Shown here: one piece after another, positions 44,719 through 53,949 of the stretch
How the letters are laid out: each line of letters starts with the position of its first letter
How positions within the stretch are numbered: the first letter of the stretch is position 1
DNA from: Chlamydiia bacterium
GTDB lineage: Bacteria > Chlamydiota > Chlamydiia > Chlamydiales > Simkaniaceae
NCBI GenBank assembly: GCA_030429605.1
Contig: JAUIEV010000001.1
Span: forward strand, 400,380 to 464,379
DNA: 64,000 bases
Reading direction: 5' to 3'
Translations under genes and position numbers: made by a program
The notes under the pieces: model-generated
What the model was told of the DNA's origin: nothing
Database searches by the model: none
Seen by the model: the letters and a program-made list of their open reading frames with translations, nothing else

Positions 44719-45354
44719 ATGAAAATAGTTTTTTTGTTGTACGAGGAAATGACAGCTCTAGACTTTGTCGGTCCTCATGAAATTCTATCAAGATTGCCAC
44801 ACGTAACATCGCTTCGTGTTGCAGTAAAAGCGGGTCCAATACGTACTGATTCCGGTCTTGTGCTGCATGCAGACCTTTCATTATCAGATGCACGTGAGGC
44901 AGATATACTTGTCATTCCTGGAGCTGAGAATGCGACCTCTCTCAAAACTCACCCTCATATTCTTGCGTGGATTAGGCAAATTCATCAAACGACAACCTGG
45001 ACAACGTCTGTATGTACTGGTAGTTTAATTCTCGGTGCTTCGGGCATATTGGATGGGATAAAAGCAACAACACACTGGGCTGCGTTTGAACGTCTCCACT
45101 CGTATGGGATTAAGCCAACAAGAGCGCGTGTTGTTGAAGATGGAAAAATTATGACTGCTGCAGGGGTTTCGGCGGGTATTGACATGGCGTTAGTTATAGC
45201 GTCAAAAGTCGTTGGACCGGAATTTGCACAAACAATGCAGTTAGCTTTAGAGTATGATCCAAATCCTCCCTATGATACAGGGTCTCCTGAAAAGGCTCCG
45301 AAAGCGCTTAAAGACAAATTAGCACGTCGAATGCAATCAATATTTGAAAAATAG
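44719..45354 (+). CDS. DJ-1/PfpI family protein (isonitrile hydratase-like)
   Basis: The 211-residue protein is a class I glutamine amidotransferase-like domain of the DJ-1/PfpI group. C99 lies in the nucleophile elbow SVCTGSLILGASG, and the N-terminal LLYEEMTALDFVGPHEIL and TTHWAAFERL segments are typical of the ThiJ/isonitrile hydratase branch. The ATG at 44719 has AAGGAA six bases upstream; a TTG at 44698 is an alternative. Substrate unknown. It is the first gene right of the island. Confidence 0.85.
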   Translation: MKIVFLLYEEMTALDFVGPHEILSRLPHVTSLRVAVKAGPIRTDSGLVLHADLSLSDAREADILVIPGAENATSLKTHPHILAWIRQIHQTTTWTTSVCTGSLILGASGILDGIKATTHWAAFERLHSYGIKPTRARVVEDGKIMTAAGVSAGIDMALVIASKVVGPEFAQTMQLALEYDPNPPYDTGSPEKAPKALKDKLARRMQSIFEK

Positions 45355-45392
45355 ACTTTTCAGACAAAATACAATTATCGGAGTCTAGTGTT

Positions 45393-45962
45393 TCAGATAT
45401 CTAAGGGTGAAAGTTCTCTTTTTGGATGCTTTAGCTTATAAAGAACGTGAAATGAAAATGGGTGGTCCTTTGGTAGTTTTGGATGGTAGAAGTCATCTTT
45501 GGGGTTGTGTGTCATTCCTAATTTTTTCATGAGACCCCAAGAACGCGTGTTTTCTGGCGTGGTGAAAGAAACAATTTCTTTTAGCTTCAAGGTGTTGAAG
45601 GCATAGTCTAATACTCTCGATGCGGCTTCGTACGCATAGCCTTTTCCCCAGTGTTCATATGCAAGGCGCCAACCAATTTCGATGCATGGAGTGAAAGGAG
45701 CTGAATAGTCATGATAGTGCAATCCAACAAATCCAATGAAGGGGGCTATTCCGACTACCTCAACAGCCCAAAGGCCATACTCTTTTTCTTGAAGTTCGTG
45801 CTGAATCTTTTCAGCTAATGTGTTGCTTTCTTCCTTTGAAAGCGTTGAAGGAAACCACTCCATAACGCGAGAATCTGCATTCATCTTTGCAAAGAGAGGG
45901 AGGTCGCTCTCTTCCCATTGACGCAATAAAAGTCTTTTTGTTGAGAGAGTTGGTGCTGGCAT
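45393..45962 (-). CDS. GNAT family N-acetyltransferase (RimJ/RimL-like)
   Basis: The 189-residue protein has the RimJ/RimL pattern: TKRLLLRQWEESDLPLF at the start, then IEIGWRLAYEHWGKGYAYEA (acetyl-CoA binding R/Q-x-x-G-x-G/A equivalent) and LKEIVSFTTPENTRSWGLMKKLGM. It probably acetylates a ribosomal protein, an antibiotic or a small amine; no substrate is evident. It is convergent with the DJ-1 gene. Confidence 0.85.
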   Translation of the reverse strand: MPAPTLSTKRLLLRQWEESDLPLFAKMNADSRVMEWFPSTLSKEESNTLAEKIQHELQEKEYGLWAVEVVGIAPFIGFVGLHYHDYSAPFTPCIEIGWRLAYEHWGKGYAYEAASRVLDYAFNTLKLKEIVSFTTPENTRSWGLMKKLGMTHNPKDDFYHPKLPKDHPFSFHVLYKLKHPKRELSPLDI

Positions 45963-46121
45963 TCATACCTCATATGCATTTTACAGCCGTGTATTTACGC
46001 GCTTTTGCTGAATAGATATTTGGATTCTAGACGGTGTCATCTGATATCCTCTGGACAATCTATTCTACAAAAAGTATAGGCATTGTATCAATACACACAT
46101 TGAACGTCTTGATAAAAATAG

Positions 46122-46967
46122 ATGAAAAAATTTCATATTCTATTCTCGTTTGTATTGCTGTTTTCAATTTCATTAGATGCTCGAAAGGAAGTCGTTTTAA
46201 CTCTGCCGAAGTCTGGAACGCATTACCTAAAAAAAATACTTGAGCATATAGATGAGTGCAATGTACTTGCTCCAACGACTCCCAGTTGGTTTCATCAAGC
46301 GTATGCTTTATATGCAGCTGACCCTCAAATTATTGTTATGGGCCATTGTGAACCACTTGTCATGCATCTTCTTCCAGAGAGTGAAAGAGTTCTCCTCCTC
46401 ATTCGTGATCCAAGAGACCTTGCATTGTCTGCAGTGGATTATATTGACAATAACGGTTTAGCCGTATGGCCAGGACTTCAAAAAGTATTGAATGAAAGGC
46501 AGTGGGAGGTTCTTTCCAAAAAAGAGAAACTTTCTCTTATTCTTGATGGGTATTATGATGAAAGGAGAGCTTCTGTATTCAATTTCTATGAAACAGCTAT
46601 TCGTCTGTTGCGACGAAATGATTGTGTTGTCATAAAATATGAGGCGCTTTCTCCAGAATGTAATTCGAGTGAAGCACTAGAAGAAACTGTACAAAGTATT
46701 GGGTGCTTTTTTGGGGTATCAATAGATTCGTATTCAGCTGAAAAAATAGTTCGAAGTAGTTTTAAAAATTCAACAAGTCAGACTTTGCATGTGGGGAAAT
46801 CTTTTAGGTATAAAGATGAAAACAGAGAGATCATTGAGTACTTAGAGAGTAAATTATCAAAGTATATTCGCTACTTCAAATATTCATTTTCTGCTTTTTC
46901 AGAAAAAGAAGTGTTTTTCGATAAAACAGAGAATCATGAAGCTTTGTTAACTAAAAATTCAATTTGA
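46122..46967 (+). CDS. Exported sulfotransferase-like protein 1
   Basis: The 281-residue protein has a signal peptide (FHILFSFVLLFSISLDA) followed immediately by the PAPS-binding P-loop-like motif LPKSGTHYLKK (29-38). The 3'-phosphate motif RDPRDLALSAV is at 95-105. Both are diagnostic of sulfotransferases. Cytosolic PAPS-dependent sulfotransferases normally lack signal peptides, so a secreted enzyme acting in host or inclusion, or an anchored one, is suggested. The 67 bases after it lead to the porin gene. The ATG has a weak ribosome binding site. Confidence 0.75.
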   Translation: MKKFHILFSFVLLFSISLDARKEVVLTLPKSGTHYLKKILEHIDECNVLAPTTPSWFHQAYALYAADPQIIVMGHCEPLVMHLLPESERVLLLIRDPRDLALSAVDYIDNNGLAVWPGLQKVLNERQWEVLSKKEKLSLILDGYYDERRASVFNFYETAIRLLRRNDCVVIKYEALSPECNSSEALEETVQSIGCFFGVSIDSYSAEKIVRSSFKNSTSQTLHVGKSFRYKDENREIIEYLESKLSKYIRYFKYSFSAFSEKEVFFDKTENHEALLTKNSI

Positions 46968-47033
46968 GTTGAAGTAAAAGTTTCATTGAGTAAAGATATG
47001 AGAAACATTTTTTACGACACTATTGGAGTTTGG

Positions 47034-48221
47034 ATGAAACGATTAACCCCTTTGTTTTTACTTTTTTTTGCGCCTGTTTTTGCAGACCATTCGCAAGAGA
47101 TGTACTCTTCATCAAAAGAAAACACACACTGCACAGAGCAGAAGTGTGGAGCAACAAATGCATTGTGCCCGCCACCACAAACAGCTGCATACAATGCGCC
47201 TGTTCTGTTAGGGCTTGATGACTCGTGGGATGTTTCTTTTAATGGAAGTTTTGTGTACTACCAAGCAATAGAAGAGAACCTGAACTATATCTCTTCAACA
47301 ACATCAACGCTCAACCAACTTGGTTCTGGAGAAACCCACGAATCTGCTTTCGGAGATGTGGATTTTGATTACAAGCCGGGTTTTACTGTTGGTCTTGCGG
47401 GCACATTTGGTTGTGATGAGTGGACTGTTTCTCTGGACTATTTCCGGTTTCATGCACAGCCAAGCTCAAACAGGTTTTCACAGACTGTTGTTGCAAATCC
47501 TGACTCGGATTATCAAGCAAATCTGTTTTGGAGTGCAACTGACGATGGACACGATGCTGATGAATTTGATACTGCGCTAGATCAAGGAATGCATGTCACA
47601 GCAAGCTCTCGATGGAATCTTGATATTGATATGATTGATGCAAGTCTTGGTCGAACATTTTTTGTTGGTCAAAGATTGCTATTCCACCCATTTGTTGGCC
47701 TTCGTGGCGGTTGGATCGATCAAAAGTATGATGTTAACTACGTTGGTGAAAACACAACAACAAGTCTCCTATTTACGCATGCATCAACAAATTCGACTGA
47801 CTCATCTGCGATTGGATTTAGAGGTGGTCTAGACACAACTTGGAATTGCTGCTGGGGATTGTTCCTCTTTGGTGATATGCATGGAAGTATTCTGTACACT
47901 CGGTATAAAAATATTCGATCGAATCAAACAATGTCGGAAACAGAAACTGGAACAGGAGACCTTGTTCGGACTGATATTTATACATCACCAAGCCGTAGCA
48001 TGAACGTGCTTCGACCGCAAGCTGATATGTCAATGGGATTAGGTTGGGCTGACACTCTGTATGATACAGTGTATCTAGACCTTCGAGCAAGCTGGGATAT
48101 GCAGGTTTTTTGGGAGCAAAATGTCTTTCAAAAATTCTATGACAACTCTCAAGATCCTACAGCTTTTAAAGGAAATCTGTATCTGCAAGGTCTTTCAGTG
48201 AGTGCGCAATTAAGCTTCTAA
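47034..48221 (+). CDS. Major outer membrane protein-like porin (Legionella MOMP family)
   Basis: The 395-residue protein has a signal peptide (KRLTPLFLLFFAPVFA), a Cys-containing N-terminal segment (EQKCGATNALCPPP) and then many alternating beta strands with Trp and Tyr at the ends, closing with an aromatic C-terminal residue (SVSAQLSF). This is the pattern of the Legionella_OMP family that Simkania- and Waddlia-like chlamydiae use in multiple copies. The start at 47034 has GGAG five bases upstream; the frame is open 48 bases earlier. A strong terminator follows at 48247. Porin function in the outer membrane is expected. Confidence 0.8.
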   Translation: MKRLTPLFLLFFAPVFADHSQEMYSSSKENTHCTEQKCGATNALCPPPQTAAYNAPVLLGLDDSWDVSFNGSFVYYQAIEENLNYISSTTSTLNQLGSGETHESAFGDVDFDYKPGFTVGLAGTFGCDEWTVSLDYFRFHAQPSSNRFSQTVVANPDSDYQANLFWSATDDGHDADEFDTALDQGMHVTASSRWNLDIDMIDASLGRTFFVGQRLLFHPFVGLRGGWIDQKYDVNYVGENTTTSLLFTHASTNSTDSSAIGFRGGLDTTWNCCWGLFLFGDMHGSILYTRYKNIRSNQTMSETETGTGDLVRTDIYTSPSRSMNVLRPQADMSMGLGWADTLYDTVYLDLRASWDMQVFWEQNVFQKFYDNSQDPTAFKGNLYLQGLSVSAQLSF

Positions 48222-48246
48222 ACGCTGCTTTTCTGAACACATTTGT

Positions 48247-48284
48247 ACAAGAGGTTTGAAGTATTTTCAAACCTCTTGTTTTTT
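48247..48284 (+). terminator. Rho-independent terminator of the porin gene
   Basis: The arms ACAAGAGGTTTGAA (48247-48260) and TTCAAACCTCTTGT (48266-48279) are perfectly complementary around a five-base loop and are followed by TTTTT. Confidence 0.93.
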
Positions 48285-48390
48285 CAGAATAAAATTATAT
48301 CCTATAGATTTCATAATTAATAAATAATTATTTACGTATTTTTTTTATACTTTATTTTATGTATACTGATGTCAAATCCGAGAGGTGAAT

Positions 48391-49494
48391 ATGGCAGCAG
48401 GAGCTACTTTAAATACGACTCAATCAATGCTGTGTCGTTACGGCGGGTTTTATGCTCGGGATGACTATGAAGAGGTGACTCGAAGAGAGCTTTCTTCACA
48501 TGAACGTGTACCTGTAACGTATTCCGTTAAGACTGAAAGCAAAACAAGTGCTCTTGCATGGCGTATTTTTTCAACACTTGTTTTTCCTATCGCCATTTAC
48601 AACTATCTACACTCTCTTGCTGGTCGTATAGCTATTTTGCCTTCATCAAGTCCTGAACTTACGGGCTTGCCTGCGCATGCGCCTGACGGATGGCGAAGTG
48701 GAATACCTTTAGATGGTGAATGGAAGTACAAGCGGATAACCATAGAGGTTGATGGGAGCGAGATTGATGCCATGATTGTTGGAAAACCAGACACATTTGA
48801 TAATGGGCGCTGGGTACTGCGATCAAATGGAAATGGGGAGTTTTATGAGGCGAGTGCTAGGTATGACAGTGATTTCAAGCGTCTTGTTTCTGAATTGAAT
48901 GCAAATGCAATTCTCTTTAATTATCCAGGTGTAGGATCAAGTGCAGGTGCTCCAAGTAGATATGCGATGAAAAAAGCGTATAGGGCGATGCTTACATTTC
49001 TTGAAGATAAAGAAGATGGAATTGGTGCTAAAGAAATTATTGGATATGGGCACTCTATTGGTGGGGGAGTCCAGGGAGATGCACTCAAAGATCGTGAATT
49101 ACGACCTGACATTAAATACGCATTTGTGAAGAGCAGAACGTTTTCAGGGCTTTCTGATGCAGCATCTGATCTTACTCACCGAATTCTTGGTTCTCTCGTC
49201 TGGCTGTTAGGATGGGACATGCGTTCAGATGATTCGTCAAGAACATTGAATGCCCCGGAAATCATTTTACAAACTGCAAGAGTTGGGAGATATGTTGAGC
49301 TAGAAGATAGTACTCCTATCCAAGATGATGGAATAATTACGAAAGAGGCATCACTTGCAAAAGCGCTCCTCGACGGGCCGCATGCATTTAAAAAAGAGAA
49401 AGTGATTCTAGGCATGCCTGAGAAACACAATGACTCGTTACGAGATCCAGCTTTTATTGCCAGAAAAATTGCTGAAGTTCGCTTGAGAGCATAA
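48391..49494 (+). CDS. CHLPS/DUF818 family alpha/beta hydrolase
   Basis: The 367-residue protein has an alpha/beta hydrolase core: NAILFNYPGVGSSAG ahead of the nucleophile elbow GYGHSIGGG with S222. A late His in EKHNDSLRD may complete the triad. A membrane-proximal hydrophobic segment lies at about 45-70 (ALAWRIFSTLVFPIAIYNYL). The layout matches the Chlamydia CHLPS 43-kDa (DUF818) family, which is largely restricted to chlamydiae; substrate unknown. Start 48391 follows GAGAGG with six-base spacing; the GTG at 48385 is an alternative. Confidence 0.8.
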   Translation: MAAGATLNTTQSMLCRYGGFYARDDYEEVTRRELSSHERVPVTYSVKTESKTSALAWRIFSTLVFPIAIYNYLHSLAGRIAILPSSSPELTGLPAHAPDGWRSGIPLDGEWKYKRITIEVDGSEIDAMIVGKPDTFDNGRWVLRSNGNGEFYEASARYDSDFKRLVSELNANAILFNYPGVGSSAGAPSRYAMKKAYRAMLTFLEDKEDGIGAKEIIGYGHSIGGGVQGDALKDRELRPDIKYAFVKSRTFSGLSDAASDLTHRILGSLVWLLGWDMRSDDSSRTLNAPEIILQTARVGRYVELEDSTPIQDDGIITKEASLAKALLDGPHAFKKEKVILGMPEKHNDSLRDPAFIARKIAEVRLRA

Positions 49495-49508
49495 TACGAA
49501 TACAGTTT

Positions 49509-49557
49509 TTTTCCAGAATGGCACAGGTATAGTGTATTCCTGTTTTATTCTGGAAAA
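49509..49557 (+). terminator. Imperfect hairpin after the DUF818 gene
   Basis: TTTTCCAGAAT (49509-49519) and ATTCTGGAAAA (49547-49557) form the outer stem, and ACAGG/CCTGT an inner stem, with a three-base internal loop on each side. The T-run is short and distant (49568 onward), so it is a weaker terminator candidate. Confidence 0.4.
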
Positions 49558-49594
49558 TGGCATTGCATTTTTTCCTGCTGAGTGTTGAAATCGT

Positions 49595-50425
49595 ATGGAA
49601 AACGGGGTTTTCATGCACTGCGTGTATTTGATTCTTTTCAAAAAACTCTGTCTCTTTTTTCTATACAGTCTGTGCATGTGCATGCCAAGACTGGTGACAT
49701 GTGAAAGTACCTACGCCATTGCGTACAAGCACTCATCCGATACGCATACAAATTTTCACCTGTTTGGTATGCGGTGTAGTGGAACAAACTATACGACACA
49801 TCTTCTTCGGCAAAATTTTCCAGAGCGAGACGTGTGTTTTGATATTTCATGGAAGCATTTTCCTCCCTGGATACACGTTGATGGAATAAGCTATCTTGAA
49901 GAGAATGGGCAAAAATTTCTTTCAATGCAGAACAAGTATCTTTTTATCGTTGTTGTGAGAGATCCGTTTGATTGGGTCCGCAGTTTTCGTGTGAATCCAT
50001 ACCATATTTCACGACGTGTTGATAGATCGTCATTATCCTCTTTTATACACGCGCCATGGTATTTTGATAGGTGTCCTGATGATCAGCACCCAAATGGCGG
50101 GTGTTTCAAAAATGTTATTGCCTTGAGAACAGCTCGACTAAAAAACATCCTTTCGATGTGTGATCTCATGGATAATTTTTACATGGTTCGGTACGAAACA
50201 ATACGGGATCACCCTGAGGAAGTTCTGAGAGAAATAGCGTCACTCTTTTCAATTTCAATGGAAGAGACCTTTGTTCCTTTCACCAGAATGGTTCGAGGAA
50301 GAACAGGTGTTACGGAAAAGCCATTTTCTGTGACAAAATATGACCCTGTTTCAGAAGAGGATCGTGCGTTTATACTGCGGTATTTAGATCCTGATCTTGA
50401 ACGGTTTCTTGGATACGAACTATAG
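49595..50425 (+). CDS. Exported sulfotransferase-like protein 2
   Basis: The 276-residue protein has a hydrophobic N-terminus rich in Cys (LILFKKLCLFFLYSLCMCM) that can serve as signal or anchor. The motif FGMRCSGTNYTTHLLRQNF (58-76) replaces the sulfotransferase PKSGT loop, and VVRDPFDWVRSF (120-131) is the 3'-phosphate motif. A second Met at residue 7 with GGGG upstream is an alternative start. It is distantly related to the first sulfotransferase-like protein. It is convergent with the last gene of the glycosyltransferase operon, six bases away. Confidence 0.65.
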   Translation: MENGVFMHCVYLILFKKLCLFFLYSLCMCMPRLVTCESTYAIAYKHSSDTHTNFHLFGMRCSGTNYTTHLLRQNFPERDVCFDISWKHFPPWIHVDGISYLEENGQKFLSMQNKYLFIVVVRDPFDWVRSFRVNPYHISRRVDRSSLSSFIHAPWYFDRCPDDQHPNGGCFKNVIALRTARLKNILSMCDLMDNFYMVRYETIRDHPEEVLREIASLFSISMEETFVPFTRMVRGRTGVTEKPFSVTKYDPVSEEDRAFILRYLDPDLERFLGYEL

Positions 50426-50431
50426 ACGTTT

Positions 50432-51502
50432 TTATCGTGTAAAAAAAAGGTGTCTGCTTTTCTTTTTTAGAGTATGCCAAGAAAAGGCGAAAAGTTCTCT
50501 CCAGCTACGGAGCGCTTTTTTTTGCATAATAAATTGAGGAAGCCGTAACAGTGGTACACGTGAGGTAGATGTTCTTTTCAGTGCATAGTAATGATCATAG
50601 AATTCAGCAAGAAGAACGGAGCGTTTTCTGTTGTGATACAGCATATATTTTTTTTCGAAAGGAGTTCCTTGATGCTTCTTAAATCGTGGAATAGAGGCAA
50701 ATTGGTGTCTTTGAAGATAGTGCAGGGGGGCGTCAATGATTGATCGAATACGAAGTCTTTCTGCCTCTTCAAAAAAAAAGTCCCAATCAAGTTGAGGGTG
50801 TGTTTCAACTATTTTTGTTGCATCGGCAACCCATCGTATAAGCGGGAAGGGACTGAATTTTGTCCCATGAAACAGTGTATGCAGCAGATGGTCTTCGATG
50901 GACACCGGCACATTTTTTGGAAAGCTTGCTAAGAGCTCATCAAGTCCGCTTTCCTCTAATGCATGCCAATGCAGGTCAATAATATTTCCATCGGGATGTT
51001 TTAAGAGAAGTGCATGGGTACGTCTAATAAATCCATCGATTGTTTCTTTGGTTATTCCTTCAGTTGAAATCCAGCCTGCATCAAAGAGGAGGCATGCTGC
51101 TTTTTTTGCATCTTGTAGTGGAATCAGAACGTCAACGTCTCCAATGACCCGGGCACCAATGTCTTGATACACATCTTTGAGCAGTGCAGCTCCTTTAATA
51201 AATGTAGATGGGATGTTGTGTGATGCCAGGAGTTCGGATACGCGGTTTGCTGCGGCAATAAGCCGGCTATTGAGAGCCCAGGTATGCTTGTATATACTTT
51301 TTGGGATGTGCAGCGTCTCACCATGTGCTGTACGCATGTTTTGATAGACAAGCGGTAACAGCGAATAGGAGACAGGATCCATATCTTGAAGGTCTGTATG
51401 CTTTGTGAAAATATTCCACGCTTTTTTTGCGCTCTCTTTTTTCAGCAGGCCTGCTTGAAGTAGAAGAAAGTGATGCGGTGTTGGGTATGAATTGCTTGTC
51501 AC
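50432..51502 (-). CDS. NTP_transf_5 family nucleotidyltransferase
   Basis: The 356-residue protein has the nucleotidyltransferase signature FIKGAALLKDVYQDIGARVIGDVDVLI, where D122 and D124 would bind metal. It belongs to the uncharacterised family that typically accompanies HprK-like kinases and PqqD-like proteins in lasso peptide and polysaccharide clusters. The start is a GTG with GAGG upstream. It is the last gene of the minus-strand operon. Confidence 0.75.
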   Translation of the reverse strand: MTSNSYPTPHHFLLLQAGLLKKESAKKAWNIFTKHTDLQDMDPVSYSLLPLVYQNMRTAHGETLHIPKSIYKHTWALNSRLIAAANRVSELLASHNIPSTFIKGAALLKDVYQDIGARVIGDVDVLIPLQDAKKAACLLFDAGWISTEGITKETIDGFIRRTHALLLKHPDGNIIDLHWHALEESGLDELLASFPKNVPVSIEDHLLHTLFHGTKFSPFPLIRWVADATKIVETHPQLDWDFFFEEAERLRIRSIIDAPLHYLQRHQFASIPRFKKHQGTPFEKKYMLYHNRKRSVLLAEFYDHYYALKRTSTSRVPLLRLPQFIMQKKALRSWRELFAFSWHTLKKKSRHLFFTR

Positions 51503-52179
51503 GATACAGTTCGCCTCTTTGTAAGATTTTCATGGAGCACTTTTAGGTAGGAGGATCTGTCATATGCATTTTTTTGGCGGCCCATGTTTGTCTTATGGAT
51601 TCTTCTCTTGAGGAGGGGCTCAGGAAGCAGAATATGTGGGATCTCTACTGCTTGCGCTCGCATATACCAGTCTATAAATTCGCCTACCCGGTTTTCCTCA
51701 AAAAAAGGACCGACGTTTTCCCAATGTGTTTTGTGCATGAGGAGTGTGCCTGCAATAAATCCAGGTTGTTTTTCTGTTGGGCAGACAAGTTTTTCTGCTT
51801 CCTCTTTTGAAAGGGTTGGGCAGAGAAACTGTTGGCAAAAAGTAAAACAGAGAGGGTATGAAGAATGTGAGCGTATGGCATCCACTTGCAAACGCAATTT
51901 TTCTTTTTCCCACACATCATCTGCATCAATAAATGCGTAGAGCTCACCCTTTGCGTGCGCGATCCCTGCATTTCTTCCGGCTCCAAGGCCTTTGTTTTTT
52001 TGATGTATGACAGTTATATACTTTTCATATTCTCCAAGAATCTCTGCAGTCTTGTCTGTTGAACCGTCGTTTACAACAAGAAGCTCCCTTGATGTATACG
52101 TTTGCGTAAGGACAGAGTCTATAGCTTCCCTCAGATATTTTTCACCGTTGTAGACAGAAAGGAGTACACTAACAAGCAT
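51499..52179 (-). CDS. Family 2 glycosyltransferase
   Basis: The 226-residue GT2 domain has VSVLLSVYNGEKYLREAIDSVLTQTY at its N-terminus, the nucleotide-sugar site VVNDGSTDKT and the DxD-type motif FIDADDVWEKEKL. The start at 52179 has GGAG eight bases upstream. It overlaps both neighbours (51502 and 52169), so it is part of a tightly packed operon. Confidence 0.88.
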   Translation of the reverse strand: MLVSVLLSVYNGEKYLREAIDSVLTQTYTSRELLVVNDGSTDKTAEILGEYEKYITVIHQKNKGLGAGRNAGIAHAKGELYAFIDADDVWEKEKLRLQVDAIRSHSSYPLCFTFCQQFLCPTLSKEEAEKLVCPTEKQPGFIAGTLLMHKTHWENVGPFFEENRVGEFIDWYMRAQAVEIPHILLPEPLLKRRIHKTNMGRQKNAYDRSSYLKVLHENLTKRRTVS

Positions 52180-52855
52180 GTGGCTTACTCCGTCTTTTTT
52201 GCAGAGAGTCTTTCAACGAAAGCAGAATGTCTTTGTGCAGTGATGTGTAGTCGTCTGAGAGATTATTTTCATGAATTCTTCGATGAACAAGGACCTCTTC
52301 AAGGTGGTGGAGTTTAACTCCTTGTTGTTTTGCATTCACGAACCAGGAAACGTCACTTGCAAGAGGAAATGCTTCGTTAAACCCTTCTAAAAAAGCGTTC
52401 TTTCGTATCATGAGTGCGCTCGGTAAATAGCCTGGTTGAGGCGAATGAAGAAAGGCTTCTTTGAGCCATGATGGTTTTTTAGAACCTTCTTCTAAAAACA
52501 TCATTTGTTTTCCTATGCATGCATCAAATTCTGGATGTGCTTCAAAAAAAAGGAGTTGTTTTTCAATCTTATCTTCTACCCATACATCGTCATGATCGAG
52601 AAATGCTATGAAATTCCCCTGTGAGAGCAGAAGGCCGTCGTTTCTTGCTTTCGTAACATTTGCGTACGGTTTTTTTATATAGCGAATCTTTGGAAAAAGG
52701 GACTGTACTTCAGCCAAAGGAATTGTGGATCCATTGTCGATAACTAGGACTTCCCATGGAGGAACTGTTTGTGCAAAAACACTCTGTAACGCCTCTTTTA
52801 AGTGGGGTATGTTATTATGTGCCGGAATGATAACACTCACAGTTTGAGACTGCAT
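52169..52855 (-). CDS. Family 2 glycosyltransferase
   Basis: The 228-residue GT2 domain starts SQTVSVIIPAHNNIPHLKEALQSVFAQT and has VIDNGST and the metal motif FLDHDDVWVEDKIEKQL. The frame is open to an ATG at 52873, but an AAGAGGA site lies in between at the right distance only for the ATG at 52855. It overlaps the neighbouring GT4 gene by 19 bases. Confidence 0.86.
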   Translation of the reverse strand: MQSQTVSVIIPAHNNIPHLKEALQSVFAQTVPPWEVLVIDNGSTIPLAEVQSLFPKIRYIKKPYANVTKARNDGLLLSQGNFIAFLDHDDVWVEDKIEKQLLFFEAHPEFDACIGKQMMFLEEGSKKPSWLKEAFLHSPQPGYLPSALMIRKNAFLEGFNEAFPLASDVSWFVNAKQQGVKLHHLEEVLVHRRIHENNLSDDYTSLHKDILLSLKDSLQKRRSKPHAC

Positions 52856-53949
52856 AGATCCTCTTTTTTGCATTTCTGATAGGTGAAGATATATTTTTTT
52901 GTCATATGTGCGTCAAGAAAATGTGTTTCAAGTGTTCTTTTTCCTGCGTCACCCAGTTTGTTTGCATACGATGGATTTTTTAGTAAATGTGCTGTTTTTT
53001 GAGCAAGTTCTGTTGGACACTTTGGAGGAACAAGAAGTCCATTATTTGTATCAGTTACTATTTCTTTAAGGCCATCAATATTGCTTGCAACAATCGGTTT
53101 TGCTCGTGACATAGCTTCTAATGCAACAAGTCCAAATGGTTCAAATCGGGAAGGAATGAGTACGATTTCTGCTGCATCTATGTGTGACGTCACCCTTTCT
53201 GGATGAACGCCTCCAAAAAAAGTGACGTTTTTTTCAAGATGAAGAGAGTGAGCAAGTGCTTTTAAGTTTGCTTCCTCCTCTCCTCTCCCAACAATGGAGA
53301 GTGTGAGTGTAGGATACTCCTGTACAAGATGTGCAAATGCTTCGAGAGCAATGTCGAATCCTTTTTGAATATGGAGACGTCCAAAAAGAAGGATATTCCC
53401 ACGTGTATTTGCCGAAAAGGGTGCAGTCGATGGAGATATCCCATTGTATATGACAGAAGTGTGTGGATGCGTCAGTCCATGTTTTTTTATATTTTCTTTG
53501 GTTGCAGTCGAAACAAAAACAACGTGGGCTGCATGCGAAAAGAGCTGCATACAGTTCGGGCCAAAGTGATGGTGTTTTTCAAAGAGTGTATGGATTGTGA
53601 GAAGAAAGGGGAGGTCTAACTGATTAAGCACTCGTTTTTGGAAAAATGCTAAAGGTTCTCTCATATCGTGAATATGTACGATATCTGGCGCAAATGTAAC
53701 GAGAAAAGAGCAGAGCTTTTGGAGAAGTGCGTTTGTGCCAAGCAGCCTTTTGAACGTGTCTGTAAATGGGAAATAGATATATTCAACGTCATCTATCTTT
53801 TTTTCCTGCACATTTTTTTGATGATGAAGATCTGCAAGCACGCACACTGTATGTCCTTCATGTAGAAGTCTTTTTGCAAGTGTGTGTACATGTCGCTCTA
53901 CTCCTCCTAGCACTGGATATGTAGAAAAGCTCCAGAGAAGGACTCTCAT
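52837..53949 (-). CDS. Family 4 glycosyltransferase
   Basis: The 370-residue protein has a GT-B fold. The acceptor-side motif is FSTYPVLGGVERHVHTLAKRL, and the nucleotide-sugar domain has LFGRLHIQKGFDIALEAFA, FFGGVHPERV and PSRFEPFGLVALEAMSRAKPIVAS, the EX7E signature of GT4. It is likely to act on polysaccharide or glycoprotein glycan precursors. Its start overlaps the upstream GT4 gene by four bases. Confidence 0.9.
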   Translation of the reverse strand: MRVLLWSFSTYPVLGGVERHVHTLAKRLLHEGHTVCVLADLHHQKNVQEKKIDDVEYIYFPFTDTFKRLLGTNALLQKLCSFLVTFAPDIVHIHDMREPLAFFQKRVLNQLDLPFLLTIHTLFEKHHHFGPNCMQLFSHAAHVVFVSTATKENIKKHGLTHPHTSVIYNGISPSTAPFSANTRGNILLFGRLHIQKGFDIALEAFAHLVQEYPTLTLSIVGRGEEEANLKALAHSLHLEKNVTFFGGVHPERVTSHIDAAEIVLIPSRFEPFGLVALEAMSRAKPIVASNIDGLKEIVTDTNNGLLVPPKCPTELAQKTAHLLKNPSYANKLGDAGKRTLETHFLDAHMTKKYIFTYQKCKKEDLCSLKL

